29,968 nucleotides of DNA from positions 1 through 29,968 of the forward strand of contig CAVEFO010000020.1 of assembly GCA_963615055.1 (NCBI GenBank), in the 5' to 3' direction. A model generated the notes under the pieces. The model had not been told where the DNA came from, ran no database searches, and saw nothing but the letters and a program-made list of their open reading frames with translations. Source of the DNA: UBA1822 sp963615055. GTDB lineage: Bacteria; Bacillota; Negativicutes; Veillonellales; Dialisteraceae. This document shows positions 23,034 through 29,968 of the stretch, piece after piece; position 1 is the stretch's first letter; each line of letters opens with the position of its first letter. Made by a program: the position numbers and the translations under genes.

Positions 23034-25583
23034 TTACTTCGCTTCCGCCCAATTCTTTCCCGTGTGAATATCCACCACGAGCGGGACGGAGAGCTTTGCC
23101 GCGCCTTCCATTTCTTCTTTCAGCATTGCCGAGAGCGCCGGGATTTCCTCCTCCACCGCCTCCAGCACCAATTCGTCGTGGACTTGGAGCAGGATGCGGC
23201 TTTTGAAATTTTCTTTCCGAAGACGCCCCGCCACTGCGATCATTGCCAGTTTCATGATATCGGCCGCCGTACCTTGGATGGGCGTATTCATCGCCATGCG
23301 CTCGGCAAAAGAACGCCGCAGGAAAATTTGGCTTCCGATATCGGGCAAATCGCGCACGCGACCGAAGAGCGTCACCGCATGTCCCGTTTCCCGTGCTTTC
23401 TCCACCGTTTCCTTCATGAAATTTTGAATGCCCGGATAGCGCTCAAAATACGCCGCGATGTAGTCCGCCGCCTGTTTCTTGGAAATGCCGAGCTGCCGCG
23501 AAAGTCCAAAATCGCTGATACCGTAGATGATGCCAAAATTCACCGCTTTGGCGTGCGAACGTTGCTCCGCCGTCACGTCTTCAGGCGCGATTCCCAGCAC
23601 TTCCGCTGCCGTCCGCCGATGAATGTCCTCACCCCGACGGAACGATTCCTGCATCCCGGCATCGCCCGACATGTGCGCCATCACGCGCAGCTCCACCTGC
23701 GAATAATCCGCCGACAGGAAACAGTCGTAGCCGTCCCCCGGCACGAAGAGCGCGCGGATTTTGCGCCCCTCTTCCGTCCGGACCGGGATGTTTTGCAAAT
23801 TCGGCGACGAGCTCGACAGCCGCCCCGTCGCCGTCGCCGTCTGGTTGAAACTCGTGTGAATGCGCCCCGTTTCCGGTCGTATCAGCTGCGGAAGTGCCTC
23901 CAGATACGTCGAGACGAGCTTCGACAGCGAGCGATAATCCAGCACCTTTTGCACGATGGGATAGTCCGCTGCCAAAGTTTCCAGGACATCGGCCGCCGTC
24001 GAATAGCCCGATTTTGTTTTCTTTCCCGCCGGCAGCCCCAATTTTTCAAATAAAATCGCCGCCAGCTGCTTGGGCGAATTGACGTTGAAAGCCTCGCCCG
24101 CTTCCGTATAAATATCTTTCAAAATGAGGCGTTCGCGCCGCTCCATGTCAGACAAAGTCTCCTGCCACGCCGCCTCGTTCGTGCAAATTCCCGCCTGCTC
24201 CATCGCGGAAAGCACCGGGACAAGCGGCAATTCGACCGTTTCCAAAAGCGTCGTCATGCCCTTTTCGGCCAAGATTTCCTGCGCTTTCGGAAAGGCACGA
24301 TACAGGAAACGCGCTTCCAGCGCCGCGCCGTCTTCGCCCGTTCCTTCCGCACCCGGCGGCATATCGAAAATGTCCGCCACGACCGAGCGCGAATATGCCG
24401 CGTGCACGGGATCGGACAAATACGCCGCAAGCGATATATCGTAAAACGAAACGCCCTCCGTCGGTAGATCCGATTCATAGAATTTCTTCGCGTCAAGCAC
24501 CAAGACGCGCTCCGCTTCCCGCAAAGCCGCCGCCGCTTCTTTCGAAAACGAATAATACATCTCTCCGTCGAAAAGAACCGCCGACTCCATTTCATAAAAC
24601 GGCGCCGTGCCCGAAAACGTCGCCGCAAGCGCCACCGTCTTCCCGGCGAGCGCTACCGACTCCGACCAAGGACGCACCGTGACTGCCGTTTCCTCTTTTT
24701 TCGCGCCTGTTTCCGTCGGCGCAAAACGCTCGAATGTATAAAAATCCGGCAGCAATTTCGACAGACCGAGACGTGCGAAAAGCGCCTCTGCCTCTTCCGT
24801 GTGCAGCGGTCGATTCATATCCGCAAGCTCCGCCTCTATCGGGACGTCCCGACGAATCGTCGCCAGCTTTTGCGACAGATACGCCGCCTCGCGACCGGCG
24901 CGAATCTTTTCACCCAATTTGCCGGAGATTTCCTCCGCCGCCGCGTAAATCCCATCCAGCGTCCCATGCGCCGAGAGTAATTTCACCGCCGTCTTTTCAC
25001 CGATGCCCGCAATGCCCGGAATATTATCCGACGCATCGCCCGAAAGCGCCTTCATATCCACCACCTGCGACGGCGTGATTTGATATTTCTCCAAAACCGC
25101 CGCCGGCGTCATTTCCGCCATATCCGACGTCCCGTGCTGCGTCAAAAGCACCGTCGTCCGCTCCGTCACCAGCTGCAGCGCGTCCCGATCCCCCGTCACG
25201 ATGAAAACGGGAAGCTCCGCCTCGTAGCGCGCCGAAAGCGTCCCAATGAGGTCATCTCCCTCGAAACCTGCCAGCTCATACTGCGCGATTCCCAGCACGC
25301 GAAGCACGTCTCGAATCAGAGGAAACTGCGGCACCAGCTCCGCCGGTGTCTCCTTTCGCGTCCCCTTGTAATCGGAAAATAAATCCATGCGAAACGTTTC
25401 CTTGCTCTTGTCGAAACAAACCGCCGCATACTCCGGCTCGAGCACGCGCCACGCGCCCAGAAACATCCGCAAAAATCCGTACACCGCATTCGTATACACG
25501 CCGTTCTTCGAAAGTGCCGGCAATGCATAAAACGCACGATACAAAAGACTGTTCCCGTCAACAATCATCAATCTCCGATTCAT
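23034..25583 (-). CDS. polA: DNA polymerase I
   Basis: An 849-aa family A polymerase for Okazaki fragment maturation and repair. The N-terminal 5'-3' exonuclease/flap domain (about 1-290) begins MIVDGNSLLYRAFYALP, with the metal-binding TGDRDALQL and GDASDNIPG motifs. The middle domain has the 3'-5' exonuclease fold, but the DxE position reads FYEMESAVLF, so proofreading is probably lost, as in Bacillus and Thermus enzymes. The polymerase domain has motif A (SADYSQVELR, about 625), motif B (RSHAKAVNFGIIYG, about 675) and motif C (QVHDELVLE, about 800). The start at 25583 follows TAGGAGG; an upstream in-frame extension to 25703 crosses the promoter and is rejected. It is transcribed divergently from sbcD. 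Confidence 0.96.
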   Translation of the reverse strand: MNRRLMIVDGNSLLYRAFYALPALSKNGVYTNAVYGFLRMFLGAWRVLEPEYAAVCFDKSKETFRMDLFSDYKGTRKETPAELVPQFPLIRDVLRVLGIAQYELAGFEGDDLIGTLSARYEAELPVFIVTGDRDALQLVTERTTVLLTQHGTSDMAEMTPAAVLEKYQITPSQVVDMKALSGDASDNIPGIAGIGEKTAVKLLSAHGTLDGIYAAAEEISGKLGEKIRAGREAAYLSQKLATIRRDVPIEAELADMNRPLHTEEAEALFARLGLSKLLPDFYTFERFAPTETGAKKEETAVTVRPWSESVALAGKTVALAATFSGTAPFYEMESAVLFDGEMYYSFSKEAAAALREAERVLVLDAKKFYESDLPTEGVSFYDISLAAYLSDPVHAAYSRSVVADIFDMPPGAEGTGEDGAALEARFLYRAFPKAQEILAEKGMTTLLETVELPLVPVLSAMEQAGICTNEAAWQETLSDMERRERLILKDIYTEAGEAFNVNSPKQLAAILFEKLGLPAGKKTKSGYSTAADVLETLAADYPIVQKVLDYRSLSKLVSTYLEALPQLIRPETGRIHTSFNQTATATGRLSSSSPNLQNIPVRTEEGRKIRALFVPGDGYDCFLSADYSQVELRVMAHMSGDAGMQESFRRGEDIHRRTAAEVLGIAPEDVTAEQRSHAKAVNFGIIYGISDFGLSRQLGISKKQAADYIAAYFERYPGIQNFMKETVEKARETGHAVTLFGRVRDLPDIGSQIFLRRSFAERMAMNTPIQGTAADIMKLAMIAVAGRLRKENFKSRILLQVHDELVLEAVEEEIPALSAMLKEEMEGAAKLSVPLVVDIHTGKNWAEAK

Positions 25584-25605
25584 AAGCCCTCCTATTTTTC
25601 TTCTT

Positions 25606-25614
25606 ATTATATCA
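25606..25614 (-). promoter_or_regulatory. Extended -10 promoter of polA
   Basis: Minus-strand TGATATAAT lies 23 bp before the polA start codon; no -35 consensus is present 17 bp upstream. The transcript would have a very short 5' leader that carries the AGGAGG site. Confidence 0.7.
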
Positions 25615-25718
25615 TAAGGAACACCGGGACTTTTTTGCTCGGCCTCGATAGAAATCGCACCGGCTCCGCTCCTTACACTTTCCGTTTCATCCCATCGACG
25701 CACCTTCTTTGTCTACTT

Positions 25719-25727
25719 TGCTATAAT
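25719..25727 (+). promoter_or_regulatory. Extended -10 promoter of sbcDC
   Basis: TGCTATAAT on the plus strand, 47 bp before the sbcD start, with no clear -35. Together with the polA promoter it defines a roughly 100-bp divergent control region (25615-25718) with no other visible element. Confidence 0.65.
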
Positions 25728-25774
25728 AAAGAAAATGAGAAAGGCGAAACCGATTTCTTTTGCGGGAGGTGCGC

Positions 25775-26905
25775 ATGAAATTTTTGCATACGGCGGATTG
25801 GCATTTAGGAAAACTGTTTTACGGGACCTATCTTACCGAGGAGCAGGCTTGGCTTTTGCGAAACCGATTTTTACCGCTCTTGGACGAGGAGCGGCCGGAC
25901 GTCGTGCTGCTCGCCGGGGACGTCTATGATCGATCCGTGCCGCCGGCAGAGGCCGTGGCGCTTTTCGATGAAATAATTTCGGAAATTTGCGAAAAACGCC
26001 ACATTCCCTTCGTCGTCATTTCCGGCAATCACGACAGCGCGGAGCGCCTTTCTTTCGGAAGCGCACTTCTGGCGGCGTCGGGCCTCTATATGTGCGGAGA
26101 CCTTTCGCGGCTCGCTCCCATTCCGGTTTCGAACGAGGCGGGCTCCGTCTACGTCATTCCTCTGCCGTACGCGGAAACGGCGGAAGTGCGGCGCGCGCTT
26201 TCTGTCGACGCCCACACGAAAGAGGAAGCGCTTTCGGCTCTTGCCGCGTCGCTTTTGGAAACGGTGCCGCCGGGTGCGCGGACGATAGCCCTCGCCCATG
26301 ATTTCATTGCGGGCGGCACGGAGAGCGACTCGGAGCGGCCGCTCTCCATCGGAGGGACGGACCCCGTTTCCGCCGAAATTTTCGCGCCCTTCACCTACAC
26401 GGCGCTCGGCCATTTGCACGGGCCGCAAAAAGCCGGCGGCAAAGAGACGATTCGCTACAGCGGCAGTTTATTGAAATATTCCTTCGGCGAGGCGACGCAG
26501 AAAAAAGGCGTCATTATCGGCGAAATCGATGCGGCGGGAAACGTGGAAACAAAATTCGTGCCGCTCCCGCCACGCCACGACGTGCGCGTCATTTCCGGCA
26601 CCTTTGAAGAACTCATGACGCGCGAAGACCCGGCGCCGGACGATTTCCTTTTGGCGGATCTGACAGACGACGGCCCCGTGATCGACGCGATGGGACGGCT
26701 CCGGCAGAAATATCCGAATATGACGGCGCTCCGGACGAAAGCGATGACGCAGGAAGACAGCGGCGTGCGGATTTCTTTGCACGAACGCGTGGACATGATG
26801 GATATGCTGGGCGCGTTTTCGGACGTCTTTCGGGGGCGCGGCCTTTCGGAAGATGAAAAAACTTTGTTCGTCGAGCTTTTGCAAAAAACGGAGGAAGACG
26901 CATGA
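25775..26905 (+). CDS. sbcD: Exonuclease SbcD (Mre11-type nuclease subunit)
   Basis: A 376-aa calcineurin-like phosphoesterase, the nuclease subunit of SbcCD, which cleaves hairpins and processes blocked DNA ends. Metal-binding motifs occur in order: TADWHLGK (D8, H10), AGDVYDRS (D49), SGNHDSAE (N85, H86), LAHDF and GHLHGPQ. Length is normal (about 370-400 aa). I chose the ATG at 25775 because GGGAGG lies just upstream; an in-frame TTG at 25760 would put that site inside the gene. The stop overlaps the sbcC start as ATGA. Presence of a hairpin nuclease is relevant to the large inverted repeats in this window. Confidence 0.95.
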   Translation: MKFLHTADWHLGKLFYGTYLTEEQAWLLRNRFLPLLDEERPDVVLLAGDVYDRSVPPAEAVALFDEIISEICEKRHIPFVVISGNHDSAERLSFGSALLAASGLYMCGDLSRLAPIPVSNEAGSVYVIPLPYAETAEVRRALSVDAHTKEEALSALAASLLETVPPGARTIALAHDFIAGGTESDSERPLSIGGTDPVSAEIFAPFTYTALGHLHGPQKAGGKETIRYSGSLLKYSFGEATQKKGVIIGEIDAAGNVETKFVPLPPRHDVRVISGTFEELMTREDPAPDDFLLADLTDDGPVIDAMGRLRQKYPNMTALRTKAMTQEDSGVRISLHERVDMMDMLGAFSDVFRGRGLSEDEKTLFVELLQKTEEDA

Positions 26906-29526
26906 GACCGCTGCGTTTGGAAATTTCGGCTTTCGGGCCGTATGCGGGGACGGAAATTCTGGATTTTTCCGAGCTGGGCGCGCATCGCCTCTTTTTGATT
27001 TGCGGACCGACGGGCGCGGGAAAATCGACCATCTTGGATGCCATGTGCTACGCGCTGTACGGAAAAACGAGCGGCGGCGACCGCAGCGGGAAAACGCTCC
27101 GAAGCGGCTATGCCTCGGCAGATGTGCTGACACGTGTCGTCTTTGATTTTGCGATAGGCGGGAAACAGTACCGCGTCCTGCGCGTACCGGAACAGACGCG
27201 CCAAAAGAAACGCGGCGAAGGGCAGGCATTGCAACGCATGGAAGCGACGCTTTGGGAAATTTCCGACGACGGCGAAGAACGCCTCCTTTCCGCGAAAGAA
27301 ACGGATAAAGAAGTCGCCAAGCTCATCGGCGTCGAAGTCGACCAATTTCGGCAAATCATTCTCATCCCGCAGGGCGATTTCCGCAAATTGCTGCTGGCGG
27401 ACAGCCGCGACCGACAAGCCATCATGCAGCAGCTCTTCCACACGCGGATGTACGGCAAGCTCGTGGAAGACTTGGGGCGTCGAGCCGGCGAAGGGACAGC
27501 GGCATATGAAGAAATCAAAGCGCAAATTCGCATGAAATTGGAAACGGCCGGTGCGGAAACGGCGGAGGATTTGTCGGCGAAGACAGCGGAAACGCGAAAA
27601 GTGCTGACAGCAGCCGAGACGGCACGGGCAGCGGCGGAAACGGCGCAAGAAGCGGCGCGCAAATCCTACGATGCCGCCAAAGCGATCGCCGATTCCCACG
27701 CAAGGCTTGCGGCGGCGAAAGAAACGGCGGCCAAGCTGGCGGCGTTTCAAAAAGACATCGAACAAAAAACGACAGAGCTTGCCAAAATTCGGGCGGCGGC
27801 ACGTATGAAGGACGCCAAAGAGAATCTGGAAAAAACAAAAGCAAAAGGCATGACGCGCAGCACGGAGGCGGAAGCACTCAAAAAGCAAATGACCGATATT
27901 GAAACGCGGCTGACAAAAGTGACGGCGGCATGGACGGCGCTAGCAGCCGCGGAGACAACGTTTCAAGACAAAGAAAAAGAACTTTTGCGCCTTTCGGAAA
28001 TGAAAGAACCGGCGGCCCGGCTCCAAGCGGCGCAGACGACCCTCGCGGCGCGGGAAAAAGACGAAGCGGCGAAGCAAAAAATCGCGGAAGACGCCCAAGC
28101 GCTTGCCGCCAAAGCCATAGCCGCACAAAAAGAAGCCAAAATCGCAGCCGAGCGATTGGAGTTTCTGTTTCTGCAAGGACAGGCGGCGTATCTGGCGCGG
28201 ACGCTCCAAGACGGCGCGCCCTGCCCGGTCTGCGGCTCGCTCACCCACCCGGCGGCGGCGCACACGGACGACGTAATTCCGGAGCGCGCAGAAGTCGACG
28301 CGGCCAAAGCGGCGCGGGAAAAACGGGAAGCGGAAGCCCAAAAAGCGGCGCAACAGGCAGCGGACGCAGAAAAAGATCTGTCGAAAGCCCGGCTGGAAAC
28401 GGCAGCGGCGCGGGCGAATCTCTCGGCGCTCGAAGCCCGGCTCCCCGAAGCGTACCGCGACGGGAAAACACTGGAACGCACCGTCACCGCGCTTACGGAC
28501 GAGATTACCCGCTACAAAGCGGAGTGCGAAAAAATAACCGCCGAAAAGCAAAAAGCGGAGCAAGAAGCGGCGACTATCCGTGCGAAAGCGGAAACGGCAG
28601 AAAAGGACGTCGCGGCGCTTCGCACGCAATACACGGAAGATAAAAAAATCTTGGAAGACCGCGCTCACGAAGAAGGTTTCTCCGGAATCGAAGAATTTGC
28701 GGGATACTTCGCGCGCCTTGCCCAAGAAACGTCGCTCCAAAAAGAAATCACCGATTTCCATGCGGCGCAGGCGGCTGCGGCCGAAAAAGAAAAAGCGGAA
28801 GAGACATTTCTCGCGGGACGCGCCGCGCCGGACATGACAGCCGAAGAGACGAAACGCGCCGCCGCCGACAAAGCGCGAGACGACGCGACGAAGACCCAAG
28901 CGGAGACCACCGTCCGTCTCGCCCTTCTCGTCGACACGGAAAAAGCCGTCACGTTTCTTTCGACCAAACAGAAGGAAACCGAAGCGAAATTTCAGCTGGC
29001 GCAAGGCCTCTACGACGTCTATCGCGGAAAAGAAACAGGCGTCGATCTCGAGCGTTTCGTGCTGGGCGCTCTCTTGGACGACGTGACCCGCGCCGCCAAT
29101 GCGCGCCTTCACGTCATGAGCGGCGGCCGCTATCGCCTCTCGCGCCAAATCGACCGCGACGACAAACGCAAGAGCGCCGGCCTCGACCTCGAAGTCTTCG
29201 ACAGCTACACCGGCCTCTTGCGCCCGGCGAATACCCTATCCGGCGGCGAAACGTTTCTCGCCTCCCTCTCTCTTGCGCTGGGTCTGGCGGACGTCGTGCA
29301 GCAATACGCCGGCGGCATTCACCTGGACGCCATGTTCGTCGACGAAGGCTTCGGCACCCTCGACAGCGAATCCCTCGACCTCGCCCTCCGCACCCTGACA
29401 GGTCTGGAAAGCGGTCACCGCCTCGTCGGCATCATCTCCCACGTCGAAGAACTCGCCGAACGCATCGGCGCCAAGCTCGTCGTCGACAAGACGGATGCCG
29501 GCAGCCACGCTGCATTTCAAATATGA
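26902..29526 (+). CDS. sbcC: Exonuclease SbcC (Rad50-type ATPase subunit)
   Basis: An 874-aa SMC-like ATPase that partners SbcD. Walker A is GPTGAGKST (35-43), the Q-loop is ILIPQGDFRKLL, the zinc-hook is CPVC (441-444) at the tip of the coiled coil, the ABC signature is LSGGETFLASLSLALGLAD (near 779), and Walker B is MFVDEGFGTLD (near 811). The two arms, roughly 175-435 and 450-720, are rich in Ala, Glu and Lys, as expected of long coiled coils. The chain is shorter than the 1000-1050 aa of E. coli or Bacillus SbcC, implying shorter coils, but the hook is central and all catalytic motifs are intact. The coiled-coil part uses many A-ending Lys/Glu codons whereas the last 150 codons are C-rich at third positions. 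It is followed by the inverted repeat at 29567-29685. Confidence 0.95.
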   Translation: MRPLRLEISAFGPYAGTEILDFSELGAHRLFLICGPTGAGKSTILDAMCYALYGKTSGGDRSGKTLRSGYASADVLTRVVFDFAIGGKQYRVLRVPEQTRQKKRGEGQALQRMEATLWEISDDGEERLLSAKETDKEVAKLIGVEVDQFRQIILIPQGDFRKLLLADSRDRQAIMQQLFHTRMYGKLVEDLGRRAGEGTAAYEEIKAQIRMKLETAGAETAEDLSAKTAETRKVLTAAETARAAAETAQEAARKSYDAAKAIADSHARLAAAKETAAKLAAFQKDIEQKTTELAKIRAAARMKDAKENLEKTKAKGMTRSTEAEALKKQMTDIETRLTKVTAAWTALAAAETTFQDKEKELLRLSEMKEPAARLQAAQTTLAAREKDEAAKQKIAEDAQALAAKAIAAQKEAKIAAERLEFLFLQGQAAYLARTLQDGAPCPVCGSLTHPAAAHTDDVIPERAEVDAAKAAREKREAEAQKAAQQAADAEKDLSKARLETAAARANLSALEARLPEAYRDGKTLERTVTALTDEITRYKAECEKITAEKQKAEQEAATIRAKAETAEKDVAALRTQYTEDKKILEDRAHEEGFSGIEEFAGYFARLAQETSLQKEITDFHAAQAAAAEKEKAEETFLAGRAAPDMTAEETKRAAADKARDDATKTQAETTVRLALLVDTEKAVTFLSTKQKETEAKFQLAQGLYDVYRGKETGVDLERFVLGALLDDVTRAANARLHVMSGGRYRLSRQIDRDDKRKSAGLDLEVFDSYTGLLRPANTLSGGETFLASLSLALGLADVVQQYAGGIHLDAMFVDEGFGTLDSESLDLALRTLTGLESGHRLVGIISHVEELAERIGAKLVVDKTDAGSHAAFQI

Positions 29527-29566
29527 GGAAACGGACGGATATCGGCTTTTCTCTCAGATGAAAGAT

Positions 29567-29685
29567 AGTTAGCAATTAGTAGTGAGCAGTGAGCAGTTCA
29601 GGTTGCGGCTTCGCCGCATTTTTAAGATCGTCGCCGGAGGCGACACCTGCACTGCTAATTGCTAATTACTAATTGCTAACTTTTT
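29567..29685. repeat. Inverted heptamer repeat element, copy 3 (best preserved)
   Basis: The left arm (29567-29603) and right arm (29645-29681) are 37-bp inverse repeats with 32 matches. The left arm divides into five units: AGTTAGC, AATTAGT, AGTGAGC, AGTGAGC, AGTTCAG, then GT. The core carries GCGGCTTCGCCGC and GTCGCCGGAGGCGAC hairpins. A TTTT tract follows the right arm on the plus strand, so the whole could act as a very large terminator for sbcC, whose stop is 41 bp upstream. Confidence 0.85.
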
Positions 29686-29726
29686 GCACCTGACACAAAA
29701 AAGCAAGCCCCCAGCCGGCACCACGC

Positions 29727-29761
29727 AAAAAAGAACGGTCACATTCCATGACCGTTCTTTT
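29727..29761 (-). terminator. Terminator of the autotransporter gene (bidirectional shape)
   Basis: A perfect 12-bp stem (AAAGAACGGTCA / TGACCGTTCTTT) with a 7-nt loop. The minus-strand T tract corresponds to 29727-29732. It lies 17 bp beyond the stop of the minus-strand adhesin gene and could also stop readthrough from sbcC. Confidence 0.9.
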
Positions 29762-29777
29762 CGTATACCGTCTTCCA

Positions 29778-29968
29778 TCAATTTTTCTGTGACAACGCCT
29801 GCGCCATCTGCGCCATTTGCTGCTGCAAGATTTGCATTTGCGCTCTCAGCTCCTGCACCTCACCGCGAAGCTGCGCGTTTTCCGCAGAAAGACCGACAGC
29901 TCTTTCACTGCGGCGACCGAGCTTGAAAGAAACGCCGGCATTCAGCATCGGATCCCCGTTTCCAATCG
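29778..29968 (-). CDS. C-terminal end of a YadA-type trimeric autotransporter adhesin (partial)
   Basis: The last 62 codons of a gene that continues beyond the right edge. The segment IGNGDPMLNAGVSFKLG is the final beta-strand of a YadA-type trimeric membrane anchor. It is followed not by the usual terminal aromatic residue but by a 45-residue tail, beginning GRRSERAVGLSAENAQLRG, with strong heptad character (QELRAQMQILQQQMAQM) ending ALSQKN. Such anchors sit in the outer membrane as a trimeric 12-strand barrel and carry the passenger stalk and head outside. The tail would form a short trimeric coiled coil on the periplasmic side. The gene is followed by a strong terminator. The passenger domain is outside the window, so adhesin type and size are unknown. 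Confidence 0.8.
   Translation of the reverse strand, partial: IGNGDPMLNAGVSFKLGRRSERAVGLSAENAQLRGEVQELRAQMQILQQQMAQMAQALSQKN

Noticed and set aside
26455..27888. 477-codon minus-strand frame opposite sbcD and sbcC
   Set aside because: It is an antisense shadow with Phe/Arg-rich low-complexity sequence; sbcD and sbcC are certain.

Overview
The window reads as chromosome of a diderm Firmicute, most likely a member of the Negativicutes (Dialister/Megasphaera/Selenomonas-like). The gene set is Firmicute-type: GlpX fructose-bisphosphatase, a pyrB-pyrC-carA-carB-pyrK-pyrD operon with a class 1B dihydroorotate dehydrogenase, a YerC-type TrpR-family regulator, and a polA/coaE neighbourhood. At the right edge, however, is the C-terminal membrane anchor of a YadA-type trimeric autotransporter, which requires an outer membrane. 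The genus is inference; no rRNA or other marker is present. Coding DNA is fairly GC-rich, while promoters and terminators are AT-rich.

Layout. 1-290: remnants of an IS3-family transposase, then a terminator. 294-4984 (minus): an M16C metallopeptidase, gluQ and pgeF as a tight operon. 5079-6314: lysC with its own promoter and terminator. 6423-6980: signal peptidase I. 6981-7251: an intergenic repeat and the glpX terminator. 7252-8930: divergent glpX and a GDSL/SGNH hydrolase; the hydrolase converges on and overlaps the phosphomannomutase gene. 8902-10574: a yerC-like regulator and phosphomannomutase. 10706-18874: the six-gene UMP biosynthesis operon, with a terminator-like hairpin in its leader. 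19104-22724: coaE, a membrane-anchored lytic transglycosylase, an unknown 224-aa protein and an OLD-family ATPase/TOPRIM protein. 23034-25583: polA. 25775-29526 (plus): sbcD-sbcC, divergent from polA. 29778-end (minus): C-terminus of a trimeric autotransporter.

How the genes work together. Most of the window is housekeeping: pyrimidine synthesis from glutamine, bicarbonate and aspartate to orotate (pyrE and pyrF are not here), aspartate-family amino acid entry (lysC), gluconeogenesis (glpX), CoA synthesis (coaE), tRNA-Asp modification (gluQ), DNA replication and repair (polA, sbcCD), and envelope functions (lepB, lytic transglycosylase, adhesin). Many adjacent genes overlap by ATGA or TAATG, implying translational coupling.

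The most unusual content is in the gaps. Two families of degenerate 7-bp repeats (one with ACTGCTM-type units, one with CCGTNNN units) occupy five intergenic sites, several as long inverted repeats. One overlaps and supplies the end of coaE. Because 7 is not a multiple of 3 and the units contain TAG, TGA or TAA, these arrays close reading frames. A second theme is that six promoters share an extended -10 (TGN before the -10 hexamer), mostly without a good -35. The OLD-family protein with its unknown neighbour is the only candidate for an undescribed protein system, and the evidence for that is limited to synteny and motifs.
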